A stretch of DNA of 64,000 nt from Bacteroidales bacterium UBA5371 (GCA_002407855.1 DHPF01000006.1:265213-329212); one strand, 5' to 3'; positions 40,026 to 49,825 are shown, numbered from the stretch's first letter. Program-made: numbers and translations. The notes: generated by a model not told the origin, from the sequence alone.

Positions 40026-40565
40026 ATGATAGAGAGCATAAGGGGTTTAATACAATTACTTGTACTAAAAGCCAAACTAAAACAATATAGCAGAGAAAGG
40101 AAAATATCTTCATTTGATTCTGCAAAAACAGTAGGTGTAGTTTGTTTGGTTGATAAGGAGGCAAATTGGAATGAAATAAAGAGAGTTATTAAAGAATTTC
40201 AAGATAAAGGAGCAAAAGTAGAGGTTATGGGAATATTTTATGGGAATGTAAAGCCGTTGTGGTTTATTGAGACCCTAAATGTAACGCTTTGTTCGGACAA
40301 AGAATTAGGCCTTTCTCAAATACCAACAGGAATTCACGTAAACGAATTTCTTAAAACACCTTTTGACTTACTTATTAATTTCTCAATAACAGATAAATTT
40401 GCTCCTTTCTATCTTGCAGTGCTTTCAAAGGCTAAATTTAAGATAGCCATAGATAACTCCACTAATTTAAAGTATTTTGATATGCTATTAAAGATAGATA
40501 AATTGGACATGAAAGAATATTGTAATCAATTAATACATTACCTATCGCGGATAAATACAAAATAA
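40026..40565 (+). CDS. Conserved Bacteroidetes protein (DUF6913-like), upstream of dapA
   Basis: The 179-residue soluble protein has an alternating alpha/beta pattern (VGVVCLVDKEANWNEIKRVI, KGAKVEVMGIFYGN, FDLLINFSITDKFAPFYLAVLS). It contains no catalytic motif I can name. Similar short proteins sit directly before dapA in other Bacteroidetes (from memory). Its stop is 7 bases before dapA. Confidence 0.72.
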   Translation: MIESIRGLIQLLVLKAKLKQYSRERKISSFDSAKTVGVVCLVDKEANWNEIKRVIKEFQDKGAKVEVMGIFYGNVKPLWFIETLNVTLCSDKELGLSQIPTGIHVNEFLKTPFDLLINFSITDKFAPFYLAVLSKAKFKIAIDNSTNLKYFDMLLKIDKLDMKEYCNQLIHYLSRINTK

Positions 40566-40572
40566 ATATTAT

Positions 40573-41457
40573 ATGGAAAAGAATTTTAAAGGTACAGGAG
40601 TTGCCGTTGTTACTCCATTCCACAAACAGAAGAATGTAGATTTTACTTCTTTGGGACAAGTTTTAGAACATGTAATTAAGAATAATGTGGACTATATAGT
40701 ATGTTTAGGAACAACGGCCGAAACAGTAACCCTTACTGACCAGGAACAAATGGCAATATTAGACTATACAATAGACCAAGTTGATAAAAGAGTGCCAATA
40801 GTTGTAGGGGTAGGAGGTAACAACACAACACAAATAGTAGATAAACTTTCTCAGGCAGATTTCTCTGGCGTAAGTGGTATTTTATCAGTTGCTCCATACT
40901 ACAACAAACCAACTCAAAAAGGAATTTACGAACATTTCAAAGCAATAGCCGAAGCCTCACCATTACCTATAATATTATATAATGTACCAGGAAGAACCTC
41001 TTCTAATATTTCTGCTGAAACCTGCTTACAATTAGCTAATGATTTCTCAAACATAGTTGCAATAAAAGAAGCCTCTGGCAATTTTGCTCAATGTATGGAG
41101 ATAATAGCAAAGAAGCCAAAAAACTTCCAAGTCCTTTCAGGCGAAGATGCTCTAACTCTTCCGCTAATGAGCATAGGAATGACAGGAATAATATCCGTAA
41201 CAGCTAATGCCTTTCCACAAGAGGTCAGCACAATGATTAATTTATGCTTAAAAGGGAACTTCAAAAAAGCTTTGGACATACACTATAAACTACTTCCATT
41301 CAGCAATGCAATCTTTGAAGAGGGCAATCCCGCAGGCATAAAAGCAGCCCTTGAAATAATGAAACTCATACAAAATAACCTTCGTTTGCCATTAGTTAAG
41401 GTAAGCAAGCCTCTTTATAATAAAATAGAAACTCTAATTAATGAAATAATAAAATAA
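40573..41457 (+). CDS. dapA: 4-Hydroxy-tetrahydrodipicolinate synthase
   Basis: The 294-residue TIM barrel is of the DHDPS type. It has VAVVTPF near the start, GTTAETVTL with the catalytic Thr (48), ILYNVPGRT with Tyr136, and VAIKEASGN with Schiff-base Lys165. It condenses pyruvate with aspartate semialdehyde, the first step of lysine and diaminopimelate synthesis. Length and key residues are normal. It lies between the DUF6913-like gene and an aldolase gene. Confidence 0.94.
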   Translation: MEKNFKGTGVAVVTPFHKQKNVDFTSLGQVLEHVIKNNVDYIVCLGTTAETVTLTDQEQMAILDYTIDQVDKRVPIVVGVGGNNTTQIVDKLSQADFSGVSGILSVAPYYNKPTQKGIYEHFKAIAEASPLPIILYNVPGRTSSNISAETCLQLANDFSNIVAIKEASGNFAQCMEIIAKKPKNFQVLSGEDALTLPLMSIGMTGIISVTANAFPQEVSTMINLCLKGNFKKALDIHYKLLPFSNAIFEEGNPAGIKAALEIMKLIQNNLRLPLVKVSKPLYNKIETLINEIIK

Positions 41458-41491
41458 TCAACTATATTTATTAACCAAAAACAAATTTGAT

Positions 41492-42484
41492 ATGGTAAAC
41501 TACAAAGAATTAGGCTTAGTGAACTCAAAAGATATGTTCGCAAAAGCAGTTAAAGGCGGATATGCAATACCTGCATTCAACTTTAATAACATGGAACAAA
41601 TGCAGGCTATTATTCAGGCTTGCGTTGAAACAAAATCACCAGTAATCCTTCAAATTAGTTCAGGTGCAAGAAAATATGCAAACCAAACTATACTTCGCTA
41701 CATGGCACAAGGAGCCGTAGAATACGCAAAAGAACTTGGATGCAATATTCCAATAGTTCTCCATCTTGACCACGGAGATACATTTGAATTATGTAAATCC
41801 TGCATTGAGTATGGCTTCTCATCAGTTATGATTGATGGTTCTCATTTGCCTTATGAGCAGAACGTTGCTCTAACAAAGCAAGTTGTAGAATATGCTCATA
41901 AATATGATGTAACGGTTGAAGGTGAACTTGGAGTTTTGGCAGGAGTAGAAGACGATGTTTCCTCAGAAAAGAGCCACTATACCCAACCAGACGAAGTAGA
42001 AGACTTTGTTAAGAAAACAGGAGTTGATTCGCTTGCAATCTCAATTGGAACATCTCATGGAGCAAATAAATTTAAGCCAGAGCAATGTACTCGTGATGCA
42101 AACGGAATACTTATTCCACCTCCATTACGTTTTGACATCTTAGAAGAAATAGAGAAGCGTATTCCAGGTTTTCCTATTGTCCTTCACGGCTCTTCAAGTG
42201 TTCCACAAGACTTGGTTTCTATCATCAACAAAAATGGTGGAGCCTTAAAGGATGCAGTTGGAATTCCAGAAGATCAATTGCGTAAGGCAGCAAAGAGTGC
42301 TGTATGTAAAGTAAATATTGACTCCGATGGACGTTTAGCAATGACAGCAGCCATTAGAGAATTTATGGTGCAAAAGCCAGCAGAGTTTGACCCAAGAAAA
42401 TATCTTGGACCAGCAAGAGAAAGCTTAAAGAACCTATACATTCATAAAGTTAAGAACGTTCTTGGCTCAGACAACAAAGCATAA
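41492..42484 (+). CDS. fba: Class II fructose-1,6-bisphosphate aldolase
   Basis: The 330-residue enzyme has the zinc site in VLHLDHGDTFE (Asp93, His94), SVMIDGSHLPYEQN, VEGELGVLAG and SIGTSHGANKF. IVLHGSSSVP and the C-terminal DSDGRLAMTAAIREF complete the fold. It splits fructose-1,6-bisphosphate into triose phosphates. A terminator with a T-tract follows at 42511. Confidence 0.94.
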   Translation: MVNYKELGLVNSKDMFAKAVKGGYAIPAFNFNNMEQMQAIIQACVETKSPVILQISSGARKYANQTILRYMAQGAVEYAKELGCNIPIVLHLDHGDTFELCKSCIEYGFSSVMIDGSHLPYEQNVALTKQVVEYAHKYDVTVEGELGVLAGVEDDVSSEKSHYTQPDEVEDFVKKTGVDSLAISIGTSHGANKFKPEQCTRDANGILIPPPLRFDILEEIEKRIPGFPIVLHGSSSVPQDLVSIINKNGGALKDAVGIPEDQLRKAAKSAVCKVNIDSDGRLAMTAAIREFMVQKPAEFDPRKYLGPARESLKNLYIHKVKNVLGSDNKA

Positions 42485-42510
42485 GAATACCAAATCATAC
42501 TCATAAAGAA

Positions 42511-42547
42511 AAGACTCATCAATTAATTTTGGTGGGTCTTTTTATTT
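42511..42547 (+). terminator. Terminator after fba
   Basis: AAGACTCATC (42511-42520) pairs with GGTGGGTCTT (42531-42540), with G-T pairs, followed by a T-rich tail. Confidence 0.85.
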
Positions 42548-42728
42548 ATCTTACGATTAGTTTATTGGTAATATTATTTTCAATATCAATAACTTTCCTA
42601 TCCCTTTTCAGAATAATATCTCTAATTCAACGCCCAACCACATAGGCTTTCACCCCATTTTATTGGAAACAGATTGAACAATTTGAAATATTGTATGTGT
42701 TTTTCTTTAAATTCATTACCCTGCAAAA

Positions 42729-43045
42729 GCCTCTTGATGACTTTTAATAGCCTCTTGATAAATTATAATAGCCTCTTGATGACCTTCAAACGGCCTCTTG
42801 ATGACCTTCAAACGAAGAGTTTACGACCCTTAAACGAAGAGTTGATGAGCACGAAATGCCATTTCATCGCAACGAAATGCCATTTCGTTTATATCCAAAT
42901 GCCATTTCATTAAAACGAAATGGCATTTCGTGCTCGTGATAAGGCCGTTTAAGGCTCGTGAACTCTTCGTTTGAAGCTCGTGATAAGGCCGTTTAAGGCT
43001 CATGATTACGCCGTTTAGATTTTGTGATTACGGCGTTCTATTGTT
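42729..43045. repeat. Nested inverted and direct repeats in a 660-base gap
   Basis: Four CCTCTTGATrA words (42729-42806) lead into two nested perfect inverted repeats: CTTCAAACGAAGAGTT (42806-42821) with AACTCTTCGTTTGAAG (42961-42976), and GAGCACGAAATGCCATTTC (42847-42865) with GAAATGGCATTTCGTGCTC (42917-42935). Inside is a palindrome AACGAAATGCCATTTCGTT (42871-42889). GGCCGTTTAAGGCTCGTGAT-like words repeat to 43045. The gap is otherwise without a convincing gene. Confidence 0.85.
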
Positions 43046-43148
43046 GTGAAACTGCGTTTTGAATTTTGGAAAAGAGAGATTTTTATTTTATAAAAGGAGT
43101 AAATAATTAGATGTTAAGCTTTTAATCTAAGGCCTAAAACATAAGATT

Positions 43149-44675
43149 TTAGTGGATTATGCTTAATCCTTTATGAATGTAATTTGAGAGTTCTGCTATT
43201 GGGATGCGGTCTTGCTGCATGCTCTTACGTTCTCTTATGGTTACAGTGTTGTCCTCTAAGGTTTGAGTGTCTATGGTTATGCAATAAGGGGTTCCAATGG
43301 CATCTTGACGGCGATAACGTTTGCCTATTGCATCCTTCTCGTCGTATTGCACCATATAATCTTGCTTTAAGCAATCTATAATTTCTCTTGCTTTTTCAGG
43401 CATACCATCTTTCTTTACAAGGGGCAAAACTGCTGCTTTAATTGGAGCAAGTACATTGGGTAAATTCAAAACAACTCTTGTGGAGCCGTCTTCAAGGGTT
43501 TCTTCTTTAAAGGCATAGGAAAATATTGCAAGGAATGTTCTGTCTAATCCGATAGAGGTTTCAACCACGTATGGAACATAGCTTTCGTTTAGTTCAGGGT
43601 CAAAGTATTGTAGTTTTTTGCCTGAAAACTCTTGATGGGCTTTTAGGTCAAAATCTGTGCGAGAATGTATTCCTTCCAATTCCTTAAAGCCAAATGGAAA
43701 TTCAAATTCAATGTCGGTAGCTGCATTGGCATAATGTGCGAGCTTATCATGGTCATGAAAACGATACTTCTCTTCTGGAATACCAAGAGATAAATGCCAT
43801 TTCTTACGAGTTTCTTTCCAATATTCAAACCATTTGAGTTCTTCTCCTGGACGTACAAAGTATTGCATTTCCATTTGTTCAAACTCTCTCATACGAAAGA
43901 TAAACTGACGGGCAACTATTTCATTACGGAATGCTTTACCTATCTGTGCTATGCCAAATGGTATTTTCATCCTGCCTGTCTTCTGAACATTAAGATAGTT
44001 TACGAATATCCCTTGTGCTGTTTCAGGGCGTAGATAAACCACATTAGTATCTTCTGTAACTGAACCCATTTGCGTAGAAAACATTAGGTTGAACTGACGC
44101 ACATCCGTCCAATTCCTGCTTCCAGATATAGGGCAAACAATACCAAGTTCTTCAATAAGAACTTTAATACCACTAAGGTCATTATCTTTCATTAGTTCAG
44201 CAAAGCGTTTTGTTATATCGTCTATCTTTGCTTGATTTTCTAAAACTCTGGGATTTGTTGTTATGAATTGCGTCTTATCAAAGCTTTCTCCGAATCGCTT
44301 TTGTGCTTTTTCAACCTCTTTATTTATCTTATCTTCTATCTTTGCAATATGATCTTCAATCAAAACATCGGCTCTGTAACGTTTCTTTGAGTCTTTGTTA
44401 TCAATAAGTGGGTCGTTGAAGGCATCAACATGACCAGAGGCTTTCCAAATGGTTGGGTGCATAAATATAGAAGAATCAATTCCAACTATATTTTCGTGCA
44501 TTTGAACCATAGATTTCCACCAATATTGCTTGATATTATTTTTTAGTTCTACTCCATACTGCCCATAATCATACACTGCTGCCATTCCATCGTAGATTTC
44601 ACTTGATGGAAAAATAAAACCATATTCCTTTGCGTGAGATATTATCTTTTTAAATAAGTCTTCGTTGTTTGCCAT
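43149..44675 (-). CDS. glyS: Glycyl-tRNA synthetase (dimeric type)
   Basis: The 508-residue class II synthetase charges tRNA-Gly. It begins KEYGFIFPSSEIYDGMAAVYDYGQYG and has motif 2 around FNLMFSTQMGSV with RPETAQGIFVNYLNV, FRNEIVARQFIFRMREFEQMEM and motif 3 ETSIGLDRTFLAI. It is the single-chain alpha2 kind, unlike the alpha2beta2 GlyQS of E. coli. It starts 29 bases after rho and is probably read with it. Confidence 0.94.
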   Translation of the reverse strand: MANNEDLFKKIISHAKEYGFIFPSSEIYDGMAAVYDYGQYGVELKNNIKQYWWKSMVQMHENIVGIDSSIFMHPTIWKASGHVDAFNDPLIDNKDSKKRYRADVLIEDHIAKIEDKINKEVEKAQKRFGESFDKTQFITTNPRVLENQAKIDDITKRFAELMKDNDLSGIKVLIEELGIVCPISGSRNWTDVRQFNLMFSTQMGSVTEDTNVVYLRPETAQGIFVNYLNVQKTGRMKIPFGIAQIGKAFRNEIVARQFIFRMREFEQMEMQYFVRPGEELKWFEYWKETRKKWHLSLGIPEEKYRFHDHDKLAHYANAATDIEFEFPFGFKELEGIHSRTDFDLKAHQEFSGKKLQYFDPELNESYVPYVVETSIGLDRTFLAIFSYAFKEETLEDGSTRVVLNLPNVLAPIKAAVLPLVKKDGMPEKAREIIDCLKQDYMVQYDEKDAIGKRYRRQDAIGTPYCITIDTQTLEDNTVTIRERKSMQQDRIPIAELSNYIHKGLSIIH

Positions 44676-44704
44676 TATTAAGTTTAGTCTATTAGTTTTT
44701 AGAT

Positions 44705-46492
44705 TTATGAATTCATTGAGAGCAAAAATTCTTCGTTGTTTCTTGTGTTTTGCATTTGTTTTTTGATAAACTCCATAGCCTCCACAGGGTTCATATCGGC
44801 TAAGAAGTTTCTCACAATTCCCATTCTTCCAACTATGCTTGCCTCCATAAGTAAGTCTTCTCGGCGAGTGGATGAGGCAACAATATCAATTGCAGGATAA
44901 ATTCTCTTATTGGAAATCTTCCTGTCTAATTGAAGCTCCATATTACCTGTTCCCTTAAATTCTTCAAAGATTACTTCGTCCATCTTAGAACCTGTTTCAA
45001 TAAGGGCAGTTGCAATAATGGTTAGAGAGCCTCCATTTTCAATCTTTCGTGCTGCTCCAAAGAAACGCTTAGGTTTTTGCAAAGCATTTGCTTCCACACC
45101 TCCTGAAAGAACTTTTCCGGAAGAAGGAGCAACTGTATTATAAGCTCTTGCCAAACGAGTAATTGAGTCTAAAACAATAACAACATCATGTCCGCATTCA
45201 GTCATTCTTTTTGCCTTTTCTAAAACAAGATTTGCTATCTTTACATGTCTTTCTGCTGGTTCATCAAAGGTTGATGCAATAACTTCTGCATTAACTGTTC
45301 TTTGCATATCAGTTACTTCTTCTGGTCGCTCATCAATAAGCAGAACAATTAAATATACATCTGGATGATTAGCTGCAATTGCATTGGCAACTTCTTTTAA
45401 AAGGGTGGTCTTACCTGTCTTAGGTTGAGCCACGATTAAGGCTCTTTGCCCTTTTCCAATAGGAGTGAAAAGGTCAATTACTCTTGTTGAAAGACTTTCT
45501 GCCTTATGACCGGTAAGTTTAAACTTCTCTTCCGGAAACAAAGGTGTTAGATAATCAAAAGGAACTCTATCTCTAATTTGGTCAGGTGTTCGCCCGTTGA
45601 TTAGTTCTGCCTTAACCATTGGAAAGTATTTCTCTCCGTCTTTTGGAGGACGAATAGTACCTTTAACGGTATCACCTGTTTTCAAACCAAAGAGCTTTAC
45701 TTGGGATTGTGATACATATATATCGTCAGGCGAATTTAAATAGTTATAGTCCGAAGAGCGTAAAAAACCATAGCCATCAGGCATAATTTCTAATACTCCT
45801 TCTGATGTAATTAAGCCTTCCTTTTCAAAATTATAAACAACTTTATTGCTTTGAGTTTGTTGAGATATTGGACTTTCAATATTTAATTCTGATTTGTTAC
45901 CTTCATTATTTTCTTGATTTACAACCTTTGTTTCTTTTGTTTCCTTTTTTTCTTCTGAAACATTATTCTGTTGTTTAGGCTCTTTCTTTTCTTCTTCTTT
46001 GATAGGCTTTTTAATTTCTTTTTTAGCCTCTGGAACTGCTTCTTCTTTTGGTTTTACCTCTTCTTTTGTTTCGCTAATTTTAGATGTAGATGCTTTAAAG
46101 TTCAAGTCAGGTATCTTTATATCATCTATCTTAGGTATTTCAGGCAAAATAAAATCTGGCATTTCAAAAATATTTTTTTGTGCCTTCTTGTCATTAGTGC
46201 TGGTTGCAGTAGGAGTTTTAGCTGTTTGGCTTTGCGAATTTATAGTTTTGGAACTCCCAACATTAGACTCAGCAACAGGCTTTGGTTTAAGCCTTGTTCT
46301 TTTTTGAGTTTTGGGTTTTGGTTCAGAGAGTTTCTCCGTTTCCTCTTTTGAAGGATTGGCTGCCTGATGGTCTAAGATTTTGTAGATTAAGTCTTTTTCT
46401 GTTAGTTTGTTTAGCTTTGGAATTTTTAATTCTTGTGCAATTTTCTTTAAATCGTCTAATGATTTTGTGTCTAATTGAGATTTGTTGTACAT
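44705..46492 (-). CDS. rho: Transcription termination factor Rho with a long charged linker
   Basis: The 595-residue protein carries an N-terminal Rho_N-like helical domain (1-45, LDDLKKIAQELKI), then a 175-residue linker of mostly K, E, P, S and T (46-220), the RNA-binding cold-shock domain (EGVLEIMPDGYGFLRSSDYN), and the RecA-type motor with Walker A AQPKTGKTT (355-363), DERPEEVTD and the Q-loop/R-loop end. E. coli Rho is 419 residues; the extra linker is usual for Bacteroidetes. It terminates transcription by ATP-driven RNA translocation. A leader of about 115 bases precedes it. Confidence 0.94.
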   Translation of the reverse strand: MYNKSQLDTKSLDDLKKIAQELKIPKLNKLTEKDLIYKILDHQAANPSKEETEKLSEPKPKTQKRTRLKPKPVAESNVGSSKTINSQSQTAKTPTATSTNDKKAQKNIFEMPDFILPEIPKIDDIKIPDLNFKASTSKISETKEEVKPKEEAVPEAKKEIKKPIKEEEKKEPKQQNNVSEEKKETKETKVVNQENNEGNKSELNIESPISQQTQSNKVVYNFEKEGLITSEGVLEIMPDGYGFLRSSDYNYLNSPDDIYVSQSQVKLFGLKTGDTVKGTIRPPKDGEKYFPMVKAELINGRTPDQIRDRVPFDYLTPLFPEEKFKLTGHKAESLSTRVIDLFTPIGKGQRALIVAQPKTGKTTLLKEVANAIAANHPDVYLIVLLIDERPEEVTDMQRTVNAEVIASTFDEPAERHVKIANLVLEKAKRMTECGHDVVIVLDSITRLARAYNTVAPSSGKVLSGGVEANALQKPKRFFGAARKIENGGSLTIIATALIETGSKMDEVIFEEFKGTGNMELQLDRKISNKRIYPAIDIVASSTRREDLLMEASIVGRMGIVRNFLADMNPVEAMEFIKKQMQNTRNNEEFLLSMNS

Positions 46493-46608
46493 AAATAAAT
46501 ATTATGATAAATAAGATTTGCGAATGTCTCGCTTTTTTTAATTAAATGAACGTTTTGGAAAATGTCAATAAAGAAAGAATAATAATTAAATTTGTTCTGA
46601 TTGACTTT

Positions 46609-46617
46609 GCAAAAGTA
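46609..46617 (-). promoter_or_regulatory. -7 promoter element of the rho-glyS operon
   Basis: Minus-strand TACTTTTGC, about 116 bases before ATG 46492, leaving a leader long enough for autoregulation. Confidence 0.55.
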
Positions 46618-46656
46618 AAAAAAATATATAATATGAACAAATAAAAAGTTTTTTTA

Positions 46657-46665
46657 TATTTTTGC
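46657..46665 (+). promoter_or_regulatory. -7 promoter element for the membrane protein and NfnAB-like operon
   Basis: TATTTTTGC, 28 bases before ATG 46693; divergent from the rho promoter. Confidence 0.55.
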
Positions 46666-46692
46666 TACTTAAAAATATTGAGATATAAGTGT

Positions 46693-47193
46693 ATGAAAAG
46701 TTATATACAAAATCTAAATGGGCTACATATCAAGTATATAATTATTAATTTAATTATTTCTCTTGTTTCAATTGTTGCGTCTCTTCTGATTAAAAATCCA
46801 GGTATTAGTCAAAAATTTAATATGTATTTGTCAGTAATTATAATGATATGTATTTTAATTTTATTCTTCTTCGGACGCAAATCCTATCGGAATGGTTTAG
46901 AAAAAGCTAAGGAACTACCCTTTGGCAAGAAATTAAACCTCTATCACGAAATCAACAATAAAAGATTAAAGACATTCACTTATATAACCCTGACAGCTTG
47001 CGTAGGGCTTGTGCTTTCTAATAATTATATGTATATGATTTTTGCCATCTTATCCATATCCCTTATACTATTAAATAGAGCCTCTAAGCCAAAGCTAAAA
47101 TTTGAGTTAAAGATAACTGAACAAGAAATAGAAGAACTCGTAAAGCCAATACAATTGAGAAAACAATCAACCAAGAATAAAAGAATTAAATAA
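46693..47193 (+). CDS. Small four-span membrane protein of unknown function
   Basis: From ATG 46693 the protein has 166 residues with four hydrophobic segments (about 16-38, 46-66, 98-113, 116-135) and a basic C-terminus (KNKRIK). A TTG start 15 bases upstream is less likely. It ends 22 bases before the reductase gene, so the two probably share a promoter (46657-46665). No family recognised. Confidence 0.65.
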   Translation: MKSYIQNLNGLHIKYIIINLIISLVSIVASLLIKNPGISQKFNMYLSVIIMICILILFFFGRKSYRNGLEKAKELPFGKKLNLYHEINNKRLKTFTYITLTACVGLVLSNNYMYMIFAILSISLILLNRASKPKLKFELKITEQEIEELVKPIQLRKQSTKNKRIK

Positions 47194-47215
47194 TAGAAGT
47201 ATTAAAAAAGGATTT

Positions 47216-49495
47216 ATGTTTAAAATTCAAACTAAAAGACAACTCACAGAGAATATTTATTTAATGGATGTTCTTTCGCCATGGGTAGCAAGAGCTGCAA
47301 AGCCTGGACAATTTGTTATTGTAATTATAGATGAAAAAGGTGAGAGAATACCTTTAACTATATGTGATTTTGATAGAGAAAAGGGAACTATAACCTTAGT
47401 ATTTCAAATTATAGGGAAGTCCACCCAAAGAATGGCTCAACTTGAAGTAGGTGATAGTTTTAAAGATGTTGTTGGGCCTTTGGGTAAAGAAAGTGAGTTT
47501 ATTCACCAAAATAAAGAGAGTTTGAAGAATAAAAATATACTATTTGTTGCAGGAGGAGTTGGAACAGCACCTGTTTATCCGCAAGTAAAATGGTTTAAAG
47601 AGCAAGGGTTAGATGTTGATGTTATTATCGGCTCTAAAACAAAGGATATGATTATACTTGAAGAGAATATGAGGGCAGTTGCAAAAAACCTCTATGTTTG
47701 CACAGATGATGGGTCTAATGGTAACAAGGGATTAGTAACAGATGTTATAAAAGACTTGGTTGAAAATAAGGGCAAACACTACGATGAAGTTATTGCAATA
47801 GGCCCTATGATTATGATGAAATTTGTTTGTCTTTTAACAAAGCAATACAATATTAATACAACTGTCAGTCTAAACACTCTTATGGTTGATGGAACAGGAA
47901 TGTGCGGAGCTTGTAGGGTTACTATCGGAAATGAAACCAAATTTACCTGTGTTGATGGCCCAGAGTTCGATGGACATAAGGTTAATTTTGATGAAGCAAT
48001 GCGTCGTCAGTCAATGTATAAGACTCAGGAGATAGCCAAAGATACTTCTGAGCATCGTTGTAATCTCACCTCATCAGTAGAACAATCAGAGAAGGCATCA
48101 GAAATTATAGTAGATAGGTTTAAAAGTGTAAAAGTCAGAGAGCAAGACCCAATTGTAAGGAGCCAAAACTTTGAAGAGGTTTCCTATGGTTACAACTCTC
48201 AAGAAGCAATGGCTGAAGCCTCACGATGTATTAATTGTAAGAATGCTGGATGTGTGAAGCAATGTCCTGTAAGTGTGAAGATACCACAATTTATTTCCAA
48301 AGTAAAAGAAGGTGATTTTGAAGCAGCAGCTCATATCTTAGCAGAAGATACAGCATTGCCAGCAGTGTGTGGAAGAGTTTGCCCTCAGGAATCTCAATGT
48401 GAGCAGACATGTATTTTAGGAAAAAAGGGAGAACCTGTTTCTATTGGAAAATTGGAAAGATTTGTTGCCGATTGGGCAAGAGAAAATAATATAGAACTAT
48501 CAAAAAAATCTCCATCAAACGGAAAGAAAGTTGCTGTTATTGGAGCCGGACCAAGTGGACTAACTTGTGCAGGCGACTTAGCTAAGATGGGTTATGAGGT
48601 TACAATATTTGAAGCTCTTCATCAGGCAGGAGGGGTATTGGTATATGGCATTCCAGAATTTCGTTTACCAAAGAAGGATGTTGTAGAGTACGAAGTAAAC
48701 AATGTTAAAAAACTTGGAGTAGAAATAATCCACGATGTAATAGTAGGAAAGAGCATAACCATAGACGAACTTTTAGAAGAGGAAGGATTTAGTGCAGTTT
48801 ATGTTGCCTCAGGAGCAGGTTTGCCAAAGTTTATGGGTATTCCGGGTGAAAACCTTAACGGAGTATTGTCTGCAAATGAAATTCTAACTCGTTCCAACCT
48901 TATGAAAGCATTTATACAAGGCTATGACACTCCTGTTTACCCTGGAACGAATGCGGTAATTGTGGGAGGAGGTAATGTGGCTATGGATGCAGCTCGAACA
49001 GCCAAACGTTTGGGAGCAGACACACATATAGTATATCGTAGGAGTGAAAAAGAAATGCCGGCAAGAGTAGAAGAAGTTCATCACGCTAAAGAGGAAGGAA
49101 TTCACTTCCATACTATGACTAACCCAATAGAGATTTTGGCAGATGAGAAAGGTTGGGTAAGGGCAATAAAATGTATTCGTATGGAATTGGGAGAGCCAGA
49201 TGAAAGTGGAAGAAGAAGACCAATAGAATTAAAAGGCAGTGAGTTCGAAATAGAGACCAATTGCGTTATAATGTCATTAGGTACTAATCCTAACCCATTA
49301 ATAATAAATACCACCAAAGGCTTAGCTTCTGAAAAATGGGGAGGAATTATTGCAGACGAGAAAGGACAAACCTCACGAGAAGGGATATTTGCCGGAGGAG
49401 ATGCCGTTACGGGAGCAGCAACTGTAATATTGGCTATGGGTGCAGGCAAGCAAGCCGCCAAAGCAATTGACCAATATATTCAGAGTAAGAAGTAA
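47216..49495 (+). CDS. Fused NfnA/NfnB-like NADH-dependent ferredoxin:NADP+ oxidoreductase (GltD-like)
   Basis: In this 759-residue fusion, residues 1-260 are a ferredoxin reductase with FAD domain (RIPLTICDF), NAD domain (VAGGVGTAPVYPQ) and a [2Fe-2S] site of Cys230, Cys233, Cys245, with Asp225 in the fourth ligand place (VDGTGMCGAC). Residues from about 325 carry Cys338, 341, 346, 350 and Cys385, 389, 395, 399 for two [4Fe-4S] clusters, a GAGPSGLTCAG FAD motif and an NADPH-binding GGGNVAMDAARTA. This is the NfnAB or GltD layout, joined in one chain as often annotated in Bacteroides. It may exchange electrons between NADH, ferredoxin and NADPH. Confidence 0.87.
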   Translation: MFKIQTKRQLTENIYLMDVLSPWVARAAKPGQFVIVIIDEKGERIPLTICDFDREKGTITLVFQIIGKSTQRMAQLEVGDSFKDVVGPLGKESEFIHQNKESLKNKNILFVAGGVGTAPVYPQVKWFKEQGLDVDVIIGSKTKDMIILEENMRAVAKNLYVCTDDGSNGNKGLVTDVIKDLVENKGKHYDEVIAIGPMIMMKFVCLLTKQYNINTTVSLNTLMVDGTGMCGACRVTIGNETKFTCVDGPEFDGHKVNFDEAMRRQSMYKTQEIAKDTSEHRCNLTSSVEQSEKASEIIVDRFKSVKVREQDPIVRSQNFEEVSYGYNSQEAMAEASRCINCKNAGCVKQCPVSVKIPQFISKVKEGDFEAAAHILAEDTALPAVCGRVCPQESQCEQTCILGKKGEPVSIGKLERFVADWARENNIELSKKSPSNGKKVAVIGAGPSGLTCAGDLAKMGYEVTIFEALHQAGGVLVYGIPEFRLPKKDVVEYEVNNVKKLGVEIIHDVIVGKSITIDELLEEEGFSAVYVASGAGLPKFMGIPGENLNGVLSANEILTRSNLMKAFIQGYDTPVYPGTNAVIVGGGNVAMDAARTAKRLGADTHIVYRRSEKEMPARVEEVHHAKEEGIHFHTMTNPIEILADEKGWVRAIKCIRMELGEPDESGRRRPIELKGSEFEIETNCVIMSLGTNPNPLIINTTKGLASEKWGGIIADEKGQTSREGIFAGGDAVTGAATVILAMGAGKQAAKAIDQYIQSKK

Positions 49496-49520
49496 GCCTA
49501 TTTTAAAACCTTAATCCAAT

Positions 49521-49580
49521 AAATTAGAATCAAATTCTAATTTATTATCTTTTGATTCTAATCAATTAAGATTTGATTCT
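49521..49580. repeat. AATTAGAATC-family palindromic repeats
   Basis: AAATTAGAAT (49521-49530), loop CAA, ATTCTAATTT (49534-49543) is a perfect 10-bp hairpin, followed by TTTGATTCTAATCAATTAAG and GATTTGATTC. It may end the reductase transcript. The rest of the 330-base gap shows no gene. Confidence 0.8.
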
Positions 49581-49825
49581 GTATTTATCATATATTTATC
49601 GGCTTAATTCTTAAAAGGAATATTGAAATTAACTTGCATTAGTTACATTACCTAACTTGAAGTCTTTTAAGATTATATTAGTTTTGATACGTTTTTATTC
49701 TGGATTTAAACCAGTGTTAAAACAAAGAAAAAGGTGGAGCTAATGTTTTGTTGAAACGATTTGGAAATTAATTGATTATAATTTGTGTTTGAACTTGGGT
49801 TAATTTGATAATAGGTGAAGAAACA

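Noticed and set aside
42674..42913. Open reading frame of 79 codons rich in SLLMTF and KCHF-like repeats
   Set aside because: It lies wholly in the nested repeat block and its residues follow the DNA repeats; no start signal or homology is seen.
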